DNA of 64,000 bases from Rhynchospora pubera (Eukaryota; Streptophyta; Magnoliopsida; Poales; Cyperaceae). How positions within the stretch are numbered: the stretch's first letter is position 1; each line of letters opens with the position of its first letter. Positions 21,431 to 36,896 of the stretch are shown piece by piece. The position numbers were made by a program, and so were the translations under genes. The DNA lies in the NCBI GenBank assembly GCA_028095005.1, contig CM051461.1, forward strand, positions 62,725,840 to 62,789,839, given 5' to 3'. Under the pieces are notes generated by a model. The model made no database searches and was not told where the DNA came from. It saw only the letters and a list, made by a program, of their open reading frames with translations.

Positions 21431-22540
21431 TTATAAAGAGCTTAATTATAGATTATTGTGATCAAATAACTTAAATAAATGCAAAATCGCTTGAAATGCT
21501 CAAATATACTAAGAATCTTTAAAATCTACACATTATGTGCGCAATGACAATGTATAATGCAATTGTTTAGAATAAGTGAGTTCATAAACATATTCTTAAA
21601 TATAGATTATTGTGAGCAAATGATTTAAAATGAATGCAAAATCATTTGAAATGCTTAAATATACTAAGAATCTGTAAAATCTACACATTATGTGAATAAT
21701 CACAATGTATAATCCAATCGTTTTGAATATGTGAACTCATAACATATTCTAGACTATATCAAGAGCTTCAAAAAAGATTATTGTGATCAGATGACATAAA
21801 ATAAATGGAAAATCGATTGAAATGTTCAAAGAAATTTAGAATATGTAAAATATGCGCATTATGCGAATAATTACAATGTATAATCCAATCATTTTTAACA
21901 ATTCAGCTCATAAACATATTATGGACTATATAAAGAGCTTAAATAGAGATTATTTTGATCAAATAACATAAAATGAATGCAAGATCGCTTGAAATACTCA
22001 ATATACTCAGAATCTTTAAAATCTGCACATTATGTGCGTAATTACACTGTATAATCCAATCGTTTTGAATAACTTAGTTTAGAAACATATTATAAATGAT
22101 ATAAATATCATAAATATAGATTATTATGGTCAAATGACTTAAAATGAATACAAAATCGTTAGAAATGCTCAAATATACTCAGAAATTGTAAAATTCGTAT
22201 ATTATGTGAATAATTACAATGTGTAATCCAATCGTATAGACTAAGTGAGTCCATAAACATATTATAAACTATATAAAGAGCTTAAATATAGATTACTGTC
22301 ATCAAATGACTTAAAATGAATGCAAAATCCATTCAAATGCTCAAATATACTAAGAATTTGTCAAATCCGCACTTCATGTGAATAATTACAATCTATAAGC
22401 CATTATTTCTTGATAATTGACCTCATGAACCTATTCAAGACTATATAAAAAGCATCAATATAGATTATTGTGATTAAATTACTTAAAATGAATGTAAAAT
22501 CACTTCAAATCCTCAAATATACTCAGAATCTGTAAAATCT

Positions 22541-25500
22541 GGACAATATGTGAATAATTACAATGTACAATCCAATCGTTTTGAGTAATTGATCTCATAA
22601 ACATATTATACACAATATAAAGAGCTTAAATATAGATTATTGTGATCAAATGACTTAAAGTTAATGCAAAATCATTTGAAATGCTCAAATATACTCAGAA
22701 TCTGTAAAATCTGCACATTATGTGAATAATTACAATGTATAATCCAATAGTTTTGAATATGTGTGCTCATAAATATATTTTAGACTATATAAAGAGTTTA
22801 AATGTAGATTATTGTCATCAAATAACTTAAAATGAATGCAAAATCGATTCAAAATGCTCAAATAAATTTAGAATATCTAAAATATGAATATTTGATCAAA
22901 TAACTTAAAATGAATGCAAAATCGTTTGAAATCCTCCAATATACTCAGAATCTTTAAAATCTACACATTATGTGCATAAATAGAATGTATAATCCAATTG
23001 TCTTGAATAACTTAGTTAAGAAACATATTCTAAACTATATAAAGAGCATAAATATAGATTACTGTGGTCAAATGACTTAAAATGAATGAAAAATCGCTTG
23101 AAATGCTCAAATATACTTAGAATATGTAAAATCCATATATTGTGTGAATAATGACAATTTATAATCCAATCGTTTTCAATAAGAAAGTTCAAAAACAAAT
23201 TCTAAACAATATAAAGAAGTTTAATATTGATTGTTGTGATCAAATGACTTAAAATGAATGCAAAATCGATTAAAATACTCAAATATAATTAGAATCTATA
23301 AAATATTAATATTATGTGAATAATTACAATGTATAATTCAATCGTTTTGAATAATTGGCCTCATAAACATATTATAGACTAAATAAAAAGTATAAATATA
23401 GGTTTTTGTGATCGAATGACTTAAAATGAATGAAAAATCGCTTGAAATACTCAAATTTACTCAAAATCTTTAAAATCAACACAATATGTGAATAATTACA
23501 ATGTATAATCCAATCGTTTTGAAAAATTGAGATCATAAACATATTATGAAGTTAAAATATACAATATTGTGATCAAGTGACTTAAAATTAATGCAAAATC
23601 ACTTGAAATGCTCAAATATACTAATAATCTGTACATTATGTTCATAATTACAATGTATAATCGAATTTTTTTTAAATAAGTGAGTTCATAAATATATTCG
23701 AGACTAAATATACTCATAATCTTTCAAATCTGCACATTATGTGCATAATTACAATGTATAATCCAATATTTTTGAATAAGTTATATCATAAACATATTCT
23801 AGATAAAACAAAGACCTTAAATATATATTATTGTGATCAAATCACTTAAAACGAATGTAAAATAGCTTGAAATGCTCAAATATTCTCAGAATCTTTTAAA
23901 TCTGCACATTATGTAATAAATTACAATGTATAATCCAATTCTTATAAAAAAGTGAGTTCATAAATATATTCTAGACCATATAAAGAGCATCAGTATAGAT
24001 TATTGAGATAAAATGACTTAAAATGAATTCAAAATCGCTTGAAATGCTCAAATATCTCAGAATTTGTAAAATCGGCAAATTATTTGAATAATTATAATGT
24101 ATAATCCAGTCGTTTCGAATAAATGAGTTTATAAACACATTATAAACTATATAAAGAGCATAGATATAGATTATTGTCATCAAATGACTTAAAGTGAATG
24201 CAAAATCGCTTGAAATGCTTAAATATACACAGAATATGTAAAATCTGCATATTATGTGAATAATTACAATGTATAATCCAATTGTATTGAATATGTGAGC
24301 TCATAAACATATTCTAGACTGTATAAAAAGCATAAATATAGAATATTATCATCACTTAACTTAAAATGGATGCAAAATCAATTGAAATGCTCAATAAACT
24401 TAGAATCTGTATAATATGCACATTATGTGAAAAATTACAATGTATAATCCAATTGTTTTGAATAATTGAGCTCATAAACATATTTTAGACTATATAAAGA
24501 GTTTAAATTTGGATTATTGCAATCCAATAACTTAAAATAAATGCAAAATTGCATGAAATGCTCCAATATATTGAGAAAATTTAAAATCTGCACATTATGT
24601 GCGTAATTACAATGTATAATCCAATCGTTTTAATTAACTTAGTTCAGAAACATATTCTAAACAATAAAGATCATAAATATAGATTATTGTTGTCAATTGA
24701 CTTAAAATGAATAAAAAATCTTTGAAATGCTCAAATATACTCAGAAATTGTAAAATTCGTATATTACGTGAATAATTATATTATATAATCCAATTGTTTG
24801 GAATAAGTGAGTTCCTAAAAATATTTTAAATTATATAAAGTGATTAAATATAGATTACTGTGATCAAATGACTTAAAATAAATGGAAAATCGCTTAAAAT
24901 GCTCAAATATACATAGAATTCGTCAAATTTGCACACCATGTGGATAATTATAATGTATAAAAAATCTTTTTTAATAATTGACGTCATAAAAATATTTTAA
25001 ATTATATAAAGAGATTAAATATAGATTTTTGTGATCAAATGACTAAAAATGAATGCAAAATCGCTTCAAATGCTCAAATATACTCAAAATCTGTAAAATC
25101 TTCACAATATGTGAATAATTACAATGTATAATCCAATTGTTTTGAATAATTGAGCTCATAAACGTATTTTAGACAATATAAAGAGCGTAGATATAGATTA
25201 TTGTGAACAAATAACTTAAAATGAATGCAAAGCACTTGAAATGCTCCAATATACTCAGAATCTTTAAAATCTGTACATTATGTGTGCAATTAAAATGTAT
25301 AATCCAATCGTTTTATATAACTTATATTTCAGAAACATACTCTAAACTACATAAAGATCATAAATATGGATTACTGTGTTCAAATGACTTAAAATGAATA
25401 CAAAATCGTTTGAAATACTCAAATATACTCTGAAATTGTAAAATCCGTATATTATGTGAATAATTATAATGTATAATCCAATCGTTTAGAATAAGTGAGT

Positions 25501-27268
25501 TCATAAACATATTCTAAACTATATACGGAGTTTAAATATAGATTATCGTGATCAAATGACTTTAAATGAATGCAAAATCGCTTAAAATGCTCAGATATAC
25601 TTAGAATTTGTCAAATCTGCACATTATGTGAATAATTACAATGTATGAACCAATATTTTAGAAATAATTAACCTCATAAACATATTCTAGACTAAATAAA
25701 TAGCATAAATATAGATTATTGTGACCAAATGACTTAAAATGAATGCAAAATCTCTTCAATTGTTCAAATATACTCAGAATATGTAAAATTTGTATAATAA
25801 CATAGTTTAGAAACATATTATAAACGTTATAAAGATCATAAATATAGATTACTGTGGTCAAATGACTTAAAATGAATACAAAATCGTTTGAAATACTCAA
25901 ATATACTCAGAAATTGTAAAATTAGTATATTATGTGAATAATCACAATGTATAATCCAATTGTTTTGAATAATTAAGCTCATAAACATATTCTAGACTTT
26001 ATAAAGAGCATAAATATAGATTCTTGTAAACAAATGACTTAAAATGAATGCAAAATCTTTTCAAATGCTCAAATACACTCAGAATCTGTAAAATATGCAC
26101 AATACGTGAATAATTACAATGTATAATCCAATCATTTTGAATAGTTGAGCCCATAAAAATATTCTACACAATATAAAAAGCCTAAATTTAGATTATTGTG
26201 ATCAAATGACTTAAAATTAATGCAAAATCACTTAAAATTCTCAAATAAACTCAGAATCTTTAAAATCTGAACGTCATTTGCATAATTACAATTTATTATC
26301 CAATCGTTTTGAATAAGTGATATCATAACATATTCTAGACTATATAAAGAGCTTAAATATAGATTATTGTGATCAAATGACTTAAAATGAATACAAATCG
26401 CTTGAAATGCGCAAATACATTCAGAATCTGTAAAAGCTGCATATTATGTGAATAATTACAATTTACAATCCAATCGTTTTGAATTAGACTTTACAAGAGC
26501 TTAATTATAGATTATTGTTCTCAAATGACTTAAATAAATGCAAAATTGCTTGAAATACTCAAATATACTCAGAATCTTTAAAATCTACACATTATGTGCG
26601 TAATTACAAAGTATAATGCAATTGTTTAGAATAAGTGAGTTCATACACTTATTCTTGACTATATAAAGAGCTTAAAAATAGATTATTGTGCTGAAATGAC
26701 TTAATATTAATGCAAAATCGGTTGGAATGCTCAAATATACTCAGAATCTATAAAATCTGCACATTATGTTTCTTAATTACAATGTATAATATAATCATTT
26801 TGAATAAGTAAAGAGCTTAAATATAGATTATTGTGTTCAAATGACTTAAAATGAAAGTAGAATCGTTTCAAATGCTCAAATATACTCATAATCAGTAAAA
26901 TCTGCACATCATGTGCATAATTACAATGTGTAATCCAATCATTTTGAATAAGTGAGTTCATAAACATATTATAAACAATATAAAAAGCATAAATATAGCT
27001 TATTGTGATCAAATGACTTAAAATGAATGCAATATCGCTTGAAATGCTCAAATATACACAGAATCTTTCAAATCTACATATTATGTACATAATTACAATC
27101 CAGACGTTTTGAATAAGTTATATCATAAACATATTCTAGAAAAAATAAAGAACTTAAATATATATATTGTGATCAAATCACTTAAAACAAATGCAAAATC
27201 GCTTGAAATACTCAAATATACTGAGAATCTTTAAAATCTGCACATTATGTGATAAATTACAATGTATA
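22541..27268. repeat. Satellite higher-order block, copy 1
   Basis: It matches 27,586-32,394 base for base at about 98-99% by eye, including rare monomer variants and shortened monomers. The starting offset is 5,045 bp. Copy 1 lacks about 36 bp near 26,805 and 7 bp near 27,097 that copy 2 has. The unit is about 27-28 monomers long. Confidence 0.88.
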
Positions 27269-27585
27269 ATCCAATCATTTTGAATAATTTAGCTCATAAA
27301 CAGATTTTATACTATATAAAGAATTTAAATTTAGATTATTATTGTGATCAAGTAACTTAAAATAAATGCAAAATCGCTTAAAATGCTCAAATATACATAG
27401 AATTCGTCAAATCTGCACACCATGTGGATAATTACAATGTATAAAAAATCTTTTTTAATAATTGACGTCATAAAAATATTTTAAATTATATAAAGAGATT
27501 AAATATAGATTTTTGTGATCAAATGACTAAAAATGAATGCAAAATCGCTTCAAATGCTCAAATATACTCAAAATCTGTAAAATCT

Positions 27586-30500
27586 GGACAATATGTGAAT
27601 AATTACAATGTACAATCCAATCGTTTTGAGTAATTAATCTCATAAACATATTATACACAATATAAAGAGCTTAAATATAGATTATTGTGATCAAATGACT
27701 TAAAGTTAATGCAAAATCATTTGAAATGCTCAAATATACTCAGAATCTGTAAAATCTGCACATTATGTGAATAATTACAATGTATAATCCAATAGTTTTG
27801 AATATGTGTGCTCATAAATATATTTTAGACTATATAAAGAGTTTAAATGTAGATTATTGTCATCAAATAACTTAAAATGAATGCAAAATCGATTCAAAAT
27901 GCTCAAATAAATTTAGAATATCTAAAATATGAATATTTGATCAAATAACTTAAAATGAATGCAAAATCGTTTGAAATCCTCCAATATACTCAGAATCTTT
28001 AAAATCTACACATTATGTGCATAAATAGAATGTATAATCCAATTGTTTTGAATAACTTAGTTAAGAAACATATTCTAAACTATATAAAGAGCATAAATAT
28101 AGATTATTGTGGTCAAATGACTTAAAATGAATGAAAAATCACTTGAAATGCTCAAATATACATAGAATATGTAAAATCTATACATTGTGTGAATAATTAC
28201 AATTTATAATCCAATCGTTTTCAATAAGTGAGTTCAAAAACAAATTCTAAACAATATAAAGAAGATTAATATTGATTGTTGTGATCAAATGACTTAAAAT
28301 GAATGCAAAATCGATTAAAATACTCAAATATAATTAGAATCTATAAAATATTAATATTATGTGAATAATTACAATGTATAATTCAATCGTTTTGAATAAT
28401 TGGCCTCATAAACATATTATAGACTAAATAAAAAGTATAAATATAGGTTATTGTGATCGAATGACTTAAAATGAATGAAAAATCGCTTGAAATACTCAAA
28501 TTTACTCAAAATCTTTAAAATCAACACAATATGTGAATAATTACAATGTATAATCCAATCGTTTTGAAAAATTGAGATCATAAACATATTATGAAGTTAA
28601 AATATACAATATTATGATCAAGTGACTTAAAATTAATGCAAAATCACTTGAAATGCTCAAATGTACTAATAATCTGTACATTATGTTCATAATTACAATG
28701 TATAATCGATTTTTTTTTTAAATAAGTGAGTTCATAAATATATTCGAGACTAAATATACTCATAATCTTTCAAATCTGCACATTATGTGCATAATTACAA
28801 TGTATAATCCAATATTTTTGAATAAGTTATATCATAAACATATTCTAGATAAAATAAAGACCTTAAATATATATTATTGTGATCAAATCACTTAAAACGA
28901 ATGTAAAATAGCTTGAAATGCTCAAATATTCTCAGAATCTTTTAAATCTGCACATTATGTAATAAATTACAATGTATAATCCAATGCTTATAAAAAAGTG
29001 AGTTCATAAATATATTCTAGACCATATAAAGAGAATCAGTATAGATTATTGAGATAAAATGACTTAAAATGAATTCAAAATTGCTTGAAATGCTCAAATA
29101 TCTCAGAATTTGTAAAATCTGCAAATTATTTGAATAATTATAATGTATAATTCAGTCGTTTCGAATAAATGAGTTTATAAACATATTATAAACTATATAA
29201 AGAGCATAGATATAGATTATTGCCATCAAATGACTTAAAGTGAATGCAAAATCACTTGAAATGCTTAAATATACACAGAATATGTAAAATCTGCATATTA
29301 TGTGAATAATTACAATGTATAATCCAATTGTATCGAATATGTGAGCTCATAAACATATTCTAGACTATATAAAAAACATAAATATAGAATATTATCATCA
29401 CTTAACTTAAAATGGATGCAAAATCAATTGAAATGCTCAATAAACTTAGAATCTGTATAATATGCACATTATGTGAATAATTACAATGTATAATCCAATT
29501 GTTTTGAATAATTGAGCTCATAAACATATTTTAGACTATATAAAGAGTTTAAATTTAGATTATCGTAATCGAATAACTTAAAATAAATGCAAAATTGCTT
29601 GAAATGCTCCAATATATTCAGAATATTTTAAATCTGCACATTATGTGCGTAATTACAATGTATAATCCAATCGTTTTAATTAACTTAGTTCAGAAACATA
29701 TTCTAAAAAATAAAGATCATAAATATAGATTATTGATGTCAAATGACTTAAAATGAATAAAAAATCTTTGAAATGCTCAAATATACTCAGAAATTGTAAA
29801 ATTCGTATATTACGGGAATAATTATATTATATAATCCAATTGTTTGGAATAAGTGAGTTCCTAAAAATATTTTAAGTTATATAAAGCGATTAAATATAGA
29901 TTACTGTGATCAAATGACTTAAAATAAATGCAAATTCGCTTAAAATGCTCAAATATACATAGAATTCGTCAAATTTGCACACCATGTGGATAATTACAAT
30001 GTATAAAAAAAAATCTTTTTTAATAATTGACGTCATAAAAATATTTTAAATTATATAAAGAGATTAAATATAGATTTTTGTGATCAAATGACTAAAAATG
30101 AATGCAAAATCGCTTCAAATGCTCAAATATACTCAAAATCTGTAAAATCTTCACAATATGTGAATAATTACAATGTATAATCCAATTGTTTTGAATAATT
30201 GAGCTCATAAACATATTTTAGACAATATAAAGAGCGTAGATATAGATTATTGTGATCAAATAACTTAAAATGAATGCAAATCACTTGAAATGCTCCAATA
30301 TACTCAGAATCTTTAAAATATGTACATTATGTGTGCAATTAAAATGTATAATCCAATCGTTTTATATAACTTATATTTCAGAAACATACTCTAAACTACA
30401 TAAAGATCATAAATATGGATTACTGTGGTCAAATGACTTAAAATGAATACAAAATCGTTTGAAATACTCAAATATACTCAGAAATTGTAAAATCCGTATA

Positions 30501-32394
30501 TTATGTGAATAATTATAATGTATAATCCAATCGTTTGGAATAAGTGAGTTCATAATCATATTCTAAAGTATATACGGAGTTTAAATATAGATTATCGTGA
30601 TCAAATGACTTTAAATGAATACAAAATCGCTTAAAATGCTCAGATATACTTAGAATTTGTCAAATCTGCACATTATGTGAATAATTACAATGTATAAACC
30701 AATATTTTAGAAATTATTGACCTCATAAACATATTCTAGACTAAATAAATAGCATAAATATAGATTATTGTGACCAAATGACTTAAAATGAATGCAAAAT
30801 CTCTTCAATTGTTCAAATATACTCAGAATATGTTAAATTTGTATAATAACTTAGTTGAGAAACATATTATAAACGTTATAAAGATCATAAATATAGATTA
30901 CTGTGGTCAAATGACTTAAAATGAATACAAAATCGTTTGAAATACTCAAATATACTCAGAAATTGTAAAATTAGTATATTATGTGAATAATCACAATGTA
31001 TAATCCAATTGTTTTGAATAATTATGCTCATAAACATTTTCTAGATTTTATAAAGAGCATAAATATAGATTATTGTAAACAAATGACTTAAAATGAATGC
31101 AAAATCTTTTCAAATGCTCAAATACACTCAGAATCTGTAAAATATGCACAATACGTGAATAATTACAATGTATAATCCAATCATTTTGAATAGTTGAGCC
31201 CATAAAAATATTCTACACAATATAAAAAGCCTAAATTTAGATTATTGTGATCAAATGACTTAAAATTAATGCAAAATCGCTTAAAATTCTCAAATAAACT
31301 CAGAATCTTTAAAATCTGAACGTCATTTGCTTAATTACAATTTATTATCCATTGTTTTGAATAAGTGATATCATAACATATTCTAGACTATATAAAGAGC
31401 TTAAATATAGATTATTGTGATCAAATGACTTAAAATGAATACAAATCGCTTGAAATATGCAAATACATTTAGAATCTGTAAAAGCTGCATATTATGTGAA
31501 TAATTACAATGTACAATCCAATCGTTTTGAATAAGACTTTACAAGAGCTTAATTATAGGTCAATCATTTCAAAAAAAAAAAAGAGCTTAATTATAGATTA
31601 TTGTTCTCAAATGACTTAAATAAATGCAAAATCGCTTGAAATACTCAAATATACTCAGAATCTTTAAAATCTACACATTATGTGCGTAATTACAAAGTAT
31701 AATGCAATTGTTTAGAATAAGTGAGTTCATAAACTTATTCTTGACTATATAAAGAGCTTAAAAATAGATTATTGTGCTGAAATGACTTAATATTAATGCA
31801 AAATCGGTTGGAATGCTCAAATATACTCAGAATCTATAAAATCTGCACATTATGTTTCTTAATTACAATGTATAATATAATCATTTTGAATAAGTAAGTT
31901 CATAAATATATTCTAGTCTATATAAAGAGCTTAAATATAGATTATTGTGTTCAAATGACTTAAAATGAAAGTAGAATCGTTTGAAATGCTCAAATATACT
32001 CATAATCAGTAAAATCTGCACATCATGTGCATAATTACAATGTGTAATCCAATCATTTTGAATAAGTGAGTTCATAAACATATTATAAACAATATAAAAA
32101 GCATAAATATAGCTTATTGTGATCAAATGACTTAAAATGAATGCAATATCGCTTGAAATGCTCAAATATTCACAGAATCTTTCAAATCTACATATTATGT
32201 ACATAATTACAATGTATAATCCAAACGTTTTGAATAAGTTATATCATAAACATATTCTAAAAAAAATAAAGAACTTAAATATATATTTTGTGATCAAATC
32301 ACTTAAAACGAATGCAAAATCGCTTGAAATACTCAAATATACTGAGAATCTTTAAAATCTGCACATTATGTGATAAATTACAATGTATAATCCA
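27586..32394. repeat. Satellite higher-order block, copy 2
   Basis: Second copy of the block. The spacer between the copies (about 27,270-27,585) resembles 24,880-25,098 inside copy 1. This suggests unequal exchange or out-of-register repair rather than a simple tandem duplication. Copy 2 alone has the poly(A) insertion at 31,559-31,580. Confidence 0.88.
31543..31596 (+). mobile_element. 22-bp poly(A)-ended insertion with 16-bp target duplication
   Basis: AAGAGCTTAATTATAG occurs at 31,543-31,558 and again at 31,581-31,596. Between the copies is GTCAATCATTTC followed by ten A. The sister block at about 26,500 has the repeat once and no insert. A target repeat of this size plus an A tail is the signature of target-primed reverse transcription, here with an extremely 5'-truncated product. 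Template slippage is the alternative. Confidence 0.55.
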
Positions 32395-34925
32395 ATTCTT
32401 TTGAATAAATGAATTGGTAAACATATTCTAGATTATATAAAAAGCATTGATATAGATTATTGTGATCAATGACTTAAAATGAATTTAAAATCGCTTGAAA
32501 TGGTCAAATCTACTCTGAATCTGTAAAATCTGCAAATTTTTTGAATAATTATAATGTATAATCCAATCATTTTGGATAAATGAGTTCATAAATATATTAT
32601 AAACTATATAAAGAGCATAAATGTAGATTATTGTCATTAAATAACTTAAAATGAATGCAAAATCGCTTGAAATACTTAAATATACTCGGAATCTGTAAAT
32701 CTGCACATTATGTGAATAATTACAATGTGTAATCCAATCGTTTTGAATATGTGAGCTCATAAACATATTCTAGACTATATAAAGAGCTTAAATACAGATC
32801 ATTGTCAACAAATAACTTGAAATGAATGCAACATCAATTGAAATGCTCAAATAAACTTAGAATTTGTATAATATGCACATTATGTGAATAATTACAATGT
32901 ATAATCCAATCGTTTTGAATAATTAAGCTCATAAACATATTTTAGACAATATAAAGAGCTTAAATATAGATTATTGTCATCAAATAATTTAAAATGAATG
33001 TAACATCAATTGAAATGCTCAAATAAACTTAGAATCTGCAAAATATGCACATTATGTGAATAATTATAATGTATAATGCAATTGTTTTGAATAATTTTGT
33101 TCATAAACATATTCTAGACTATATAAAGAGTTTCAATGTAGATTGTTGAGATCAAAAGACTTAAAATGAGATCAAAATCGCTTAAAATGCTCAAATATAC
33201 TCAGAATTTGTAAAATCTGCACATTATGTGAATACTTACAACGTATAAACCAATCTTTTTGTTTAATTGACTGCTTAAACATATTTTACACTATATATAT
33301 AGCATATATAGAGATTATGGAGATCAAATGACTTAAAATGAATGAAAAATCACTTAAAATTATGAAATATACTAAAATCTGAAAAATCTGCATATTATGT
33401 GAATAATTGCATTGTGCAAACCATTCTTTTTGAATAATTGACCTCATAAACATATTTTAGACAATATAAAGAGTACAAATAGAGATTATTGTGGTCAAAG
33501 GAGTTAAAATGAATGCAAAATCACTTGAAATGCTCAAATATACTCAAAAATCTTTAAAATCTGCACATTATATTCGTAATTATAATGTATAATCCAATTG
33601 TTTTCAATCGGTGAATTCATAAACTTATTCTAGACTATATTAAAAGGCGTAAATATAGTTTATTGTGATAAATGACTTAAAATGAATGTAAAATAGCTTG
33701 AAATGTTCAAATTTACTCAGAATCTTTCAAATCTGCACATTATGTGCATAATTACAATGTGTAATCCAATCGTATTGAATATGTCAGCTCATAAACATAT
33801 TCTAGACTATATAAAAAGTTTAAATATTAAGAAAAATTTAAATGTCTCTTATAGAATGTAAGATAAATAATTTTACAATTATTAGAATGTACTAAAAGAG
33901 GTGAAAGCATCTCTGATGATATGTAACTAAGTACATGCACTATTGAATATCAAGACATGATATATATCAAATTCAATATGTTACTTGAAACTTTAGGCAG
34001 AATTTAATATACTAAAGTAAACTCACATAATTCTAAACTAAACGGGTCAACGAACATGATAACAATCATCGTAGTGACAATTGCCTTTTGTATAAACCCA
34101 ATTCCTTGTGCATCCATTGATACCAACCACTGTACCAACTAAGAAATCAGCTCACCAAAATTAACAATCACCATAACAAACATTATTTCTTCCTTCTCCT
34201 CACTGTTTTAATACTAAAAAACCTACCCTTGTACCAATGCCTTTCCTTGAATGCAACTGGTATCAAGCCTATACTTGTGTCATACCAGCCCTAATTTCTC
34301 CCACCTTTCTGTACCACCATACCTGATCTCAAGTGGTCCTACCAATATATATCAAGACACCTAAAATCAATATGAATTCACTCTCTCATCAACTGAGATC
34401 TTCTATGCCAAAAGATCTGATCAAAATTGACAAAAATAAACAAATTAGCCATACAATTTCTAACTTTATAATAAAAAGAAAGACAAATCACATTATTATT
34501 AATTCAAATTAGAAAAAAAAACTCACAATAGAAAAATTGATGCTTAAAGCAACAATTGATGTGTAATTACTTGTTGACTTATCATATAACACGTGTAGCT
34601 TTCTGTTTCACAAATACATGAACCCAACATGAGAAATTAATGTAGTGAAGTTTGCACAAAAAAATACATGAAAAATATTCAATCATTTATATGCATTCCC
34701 TCAGCAATTCATGGTCGCTTATCTCATTTTTGTTTCTCATTGTTAGCTTCAAAGTTTTTCAAAAAAAATAATAAGAAAAAAAAATAAAGTTACCTAATTG
34801 TAAGAGATGAATATACTGAAACCACCATCCAAAAGATGATTGTTTGGTTGTTCCTTCAAAATCAGCAGCACACAATATAAAAGATATAAAAGATGTCATA
34901 CAGTCGATATCACTTCCTTTTTTTC

Positions 34926-35100
34926 TCAATTCATATCTGAAATTGAAGAAAATACCAAGGAACAACCAACAATTACAAACCTCCTAAAAATATAGCACTA
35001 ATAGTACCTAGACTCAGTTTAGATTTGAAATTAAAAGATCGATAATCAATAACCTAGATAAAAAGAAAAGAGAAGAGGATCATTTTTTCACAAAATTTCA
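34926..35100. repeat. Diverged duplicated segment, copy 1
   Basis: It aligns by eye with 36,897-37,070. Shared words include GAAATTGAAG, AATACCAAGGAACAAC, AAAAATATAGC, CTCAGTT and AGATTTGAAATTAA. There are no terminal repeats and no coding content; it may be part of an old dispersed repeat. Confidence 0.6.
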
Positions 35101-36896
35101 CAGATTGGGATGACCTGTGCAGATATAAAATTAATGGAGAGTGCAACAATAATGACGGTTTTGATACCAATTTGATTTCTCTAAGCACTATATAAGGAAA
35201 ATAAATAGTATTTAAATATAGCTTTGAAGCACATTTAATACAAAATAATAATGGCAGCATCAAAGATTCTCTTGATTTGTGCATTTATCCATGGTTGGTA
35301 AGAAAATGAGTTGTCTTGCCTTAAAAATTTTGAAATTAAATTGAAGGGTCAACGAAACTAAAATTTTCTCTCATATATATCATATATCATATAAATATAC
35401 CAAGTGGTAAAGAATAGCCAACCAAATGATAAAGTAACGGCATCAGTACTAAATGAACCTAAGAGTTCAATTTCTTTAAACAAAACTGAATCATATAATA
35501 AGATTTGTAAGAAAGGTAATAAATTCAAATTTCCAAAATAATAACAACAAGAATATGAAAAATTATTGAATCTCAATCCTTAAATCTTCCTATCATAAAA
35601 TAAAACACATGAGAAATCACATCTTATAAATAGCATGACAAAATCAAATACAGTCTTAATATCATTGGTTGGGAGTAAAAAGTCAGGAGCCAGGAACACA
35701 ATGCAATAACCCTGAATCACACATAAAAATAAAGAATCACAAAGAGGATCGCCCAAAAATAATTCAACTATTTCTGTTGCCATGTCAAGTATTTGGATTT
35801 TTTTAAAATTTCCAGTCCGATATGGTGTTCAGTTGGAGGGGTGTGAGGGGCTGATGAATTGTGTGCGCCAAGTGGACTTTATTTATTATTATTATTATTT
35901 ATTATTATTATTTTTTTGGTGTGTGGGGGGGTGGTCTCTCATGAAAAGAAACAAAAACACCCACCTAAAAATTTGAGGCGTAAAATAAAAACAAAGACCT
36001 AGCTACAAAAATAAATAGAAAAATGCGAAAAAATGTATAAAAATAGATAAAAACTTGCCTTGTCATAATCAATCAAGTGAGATTTGTGCATCTAGCCATG
36101 GATCACAAAAAATAAAACATGTCTCGACTTGAATTTCTACATGAGGCGATAGAGAGAGGAGAACTCACATAGGAGGCGATGGAGAGAAAGAGCCACTGAG
36201 ACGGAGAACCACCCTGAAAAGACGATGGAAGAGGTAGAGAGATGATGGAGAGGGGCGATGAAGAGAGAGGGGCTCCATCAGGAAAAAGAAAAATAGGGTA
36301 AAACCTATTCCAAGGAAGATGTAGAGAGACCATGGAAGAGTGAAAAAATCATAATACATGATGGCAACATTTGCCATCGTGTATTATGACATAACGAGTC
36401 TTCACCGATCTAGTATAATCTGACACATATAAAGGTATATATGAATATGCCACAAAATATAGGCTGGTCTATATTTTTAAATTTCAATATGGGTGTTTAA
36501 TTAACTGAACCAATGTCAGGTTCATATAGCACAATTTTTCCATCAGTGAGGTTCTTCATATTGATTAATAGTGAATAAATAACACTATCTAATATTGATT
36601 GTCTATTAGATAATCATAAATAATATGAAAGAAATCATAAACCCTTACTGATATGTATTGGTAGAATTTAAATAGGAAGTACCACACGGTCCACATCTAA
36701 TAAAAAAAAATCAAACATACGGGTTAATCTTCAATCACCAGTTGTAGTAAAAGTCATCGAAATTCATTAAAATCCAAAGGCCTCCTTATGTCAGAACAAT
36801 TCGATTGTCCTTATAAATTTTACCTCTTGAAGAAAATGATAGTCTGCAAGAGGTTGAAGCAAAAATGCTCATGCATTCGATTTTGCTTCCCTTAGT

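Larger units (their letters stand above)
21431..33828. repeat. 172-bp satellite array, right block
   Basis: Continuation of the same array; both blocks together hold about 96 monomers. It includes truncated monomers (around 22,888 and 27,930) and a recent 4.7-4.8 kb internal duplication. The array ends in mid-monomer at about 33,828 (AAAGTTTAAATATT, then unrelated sequence). Minus-strand open frames of 60-107 codons in here are periodic translations of monomers, not genes. Confidence 0.95.

Noticed and set aside
16977..32766. Many 60-107 codon minus-strand open frames in the satellite with similar proteins (NDWIIHCNYSHN, LSIFEHFKRFC)
   Set aside because: They repeat with the 172-bp monomer and change frame between monomers because 172 is not a multiple of three.
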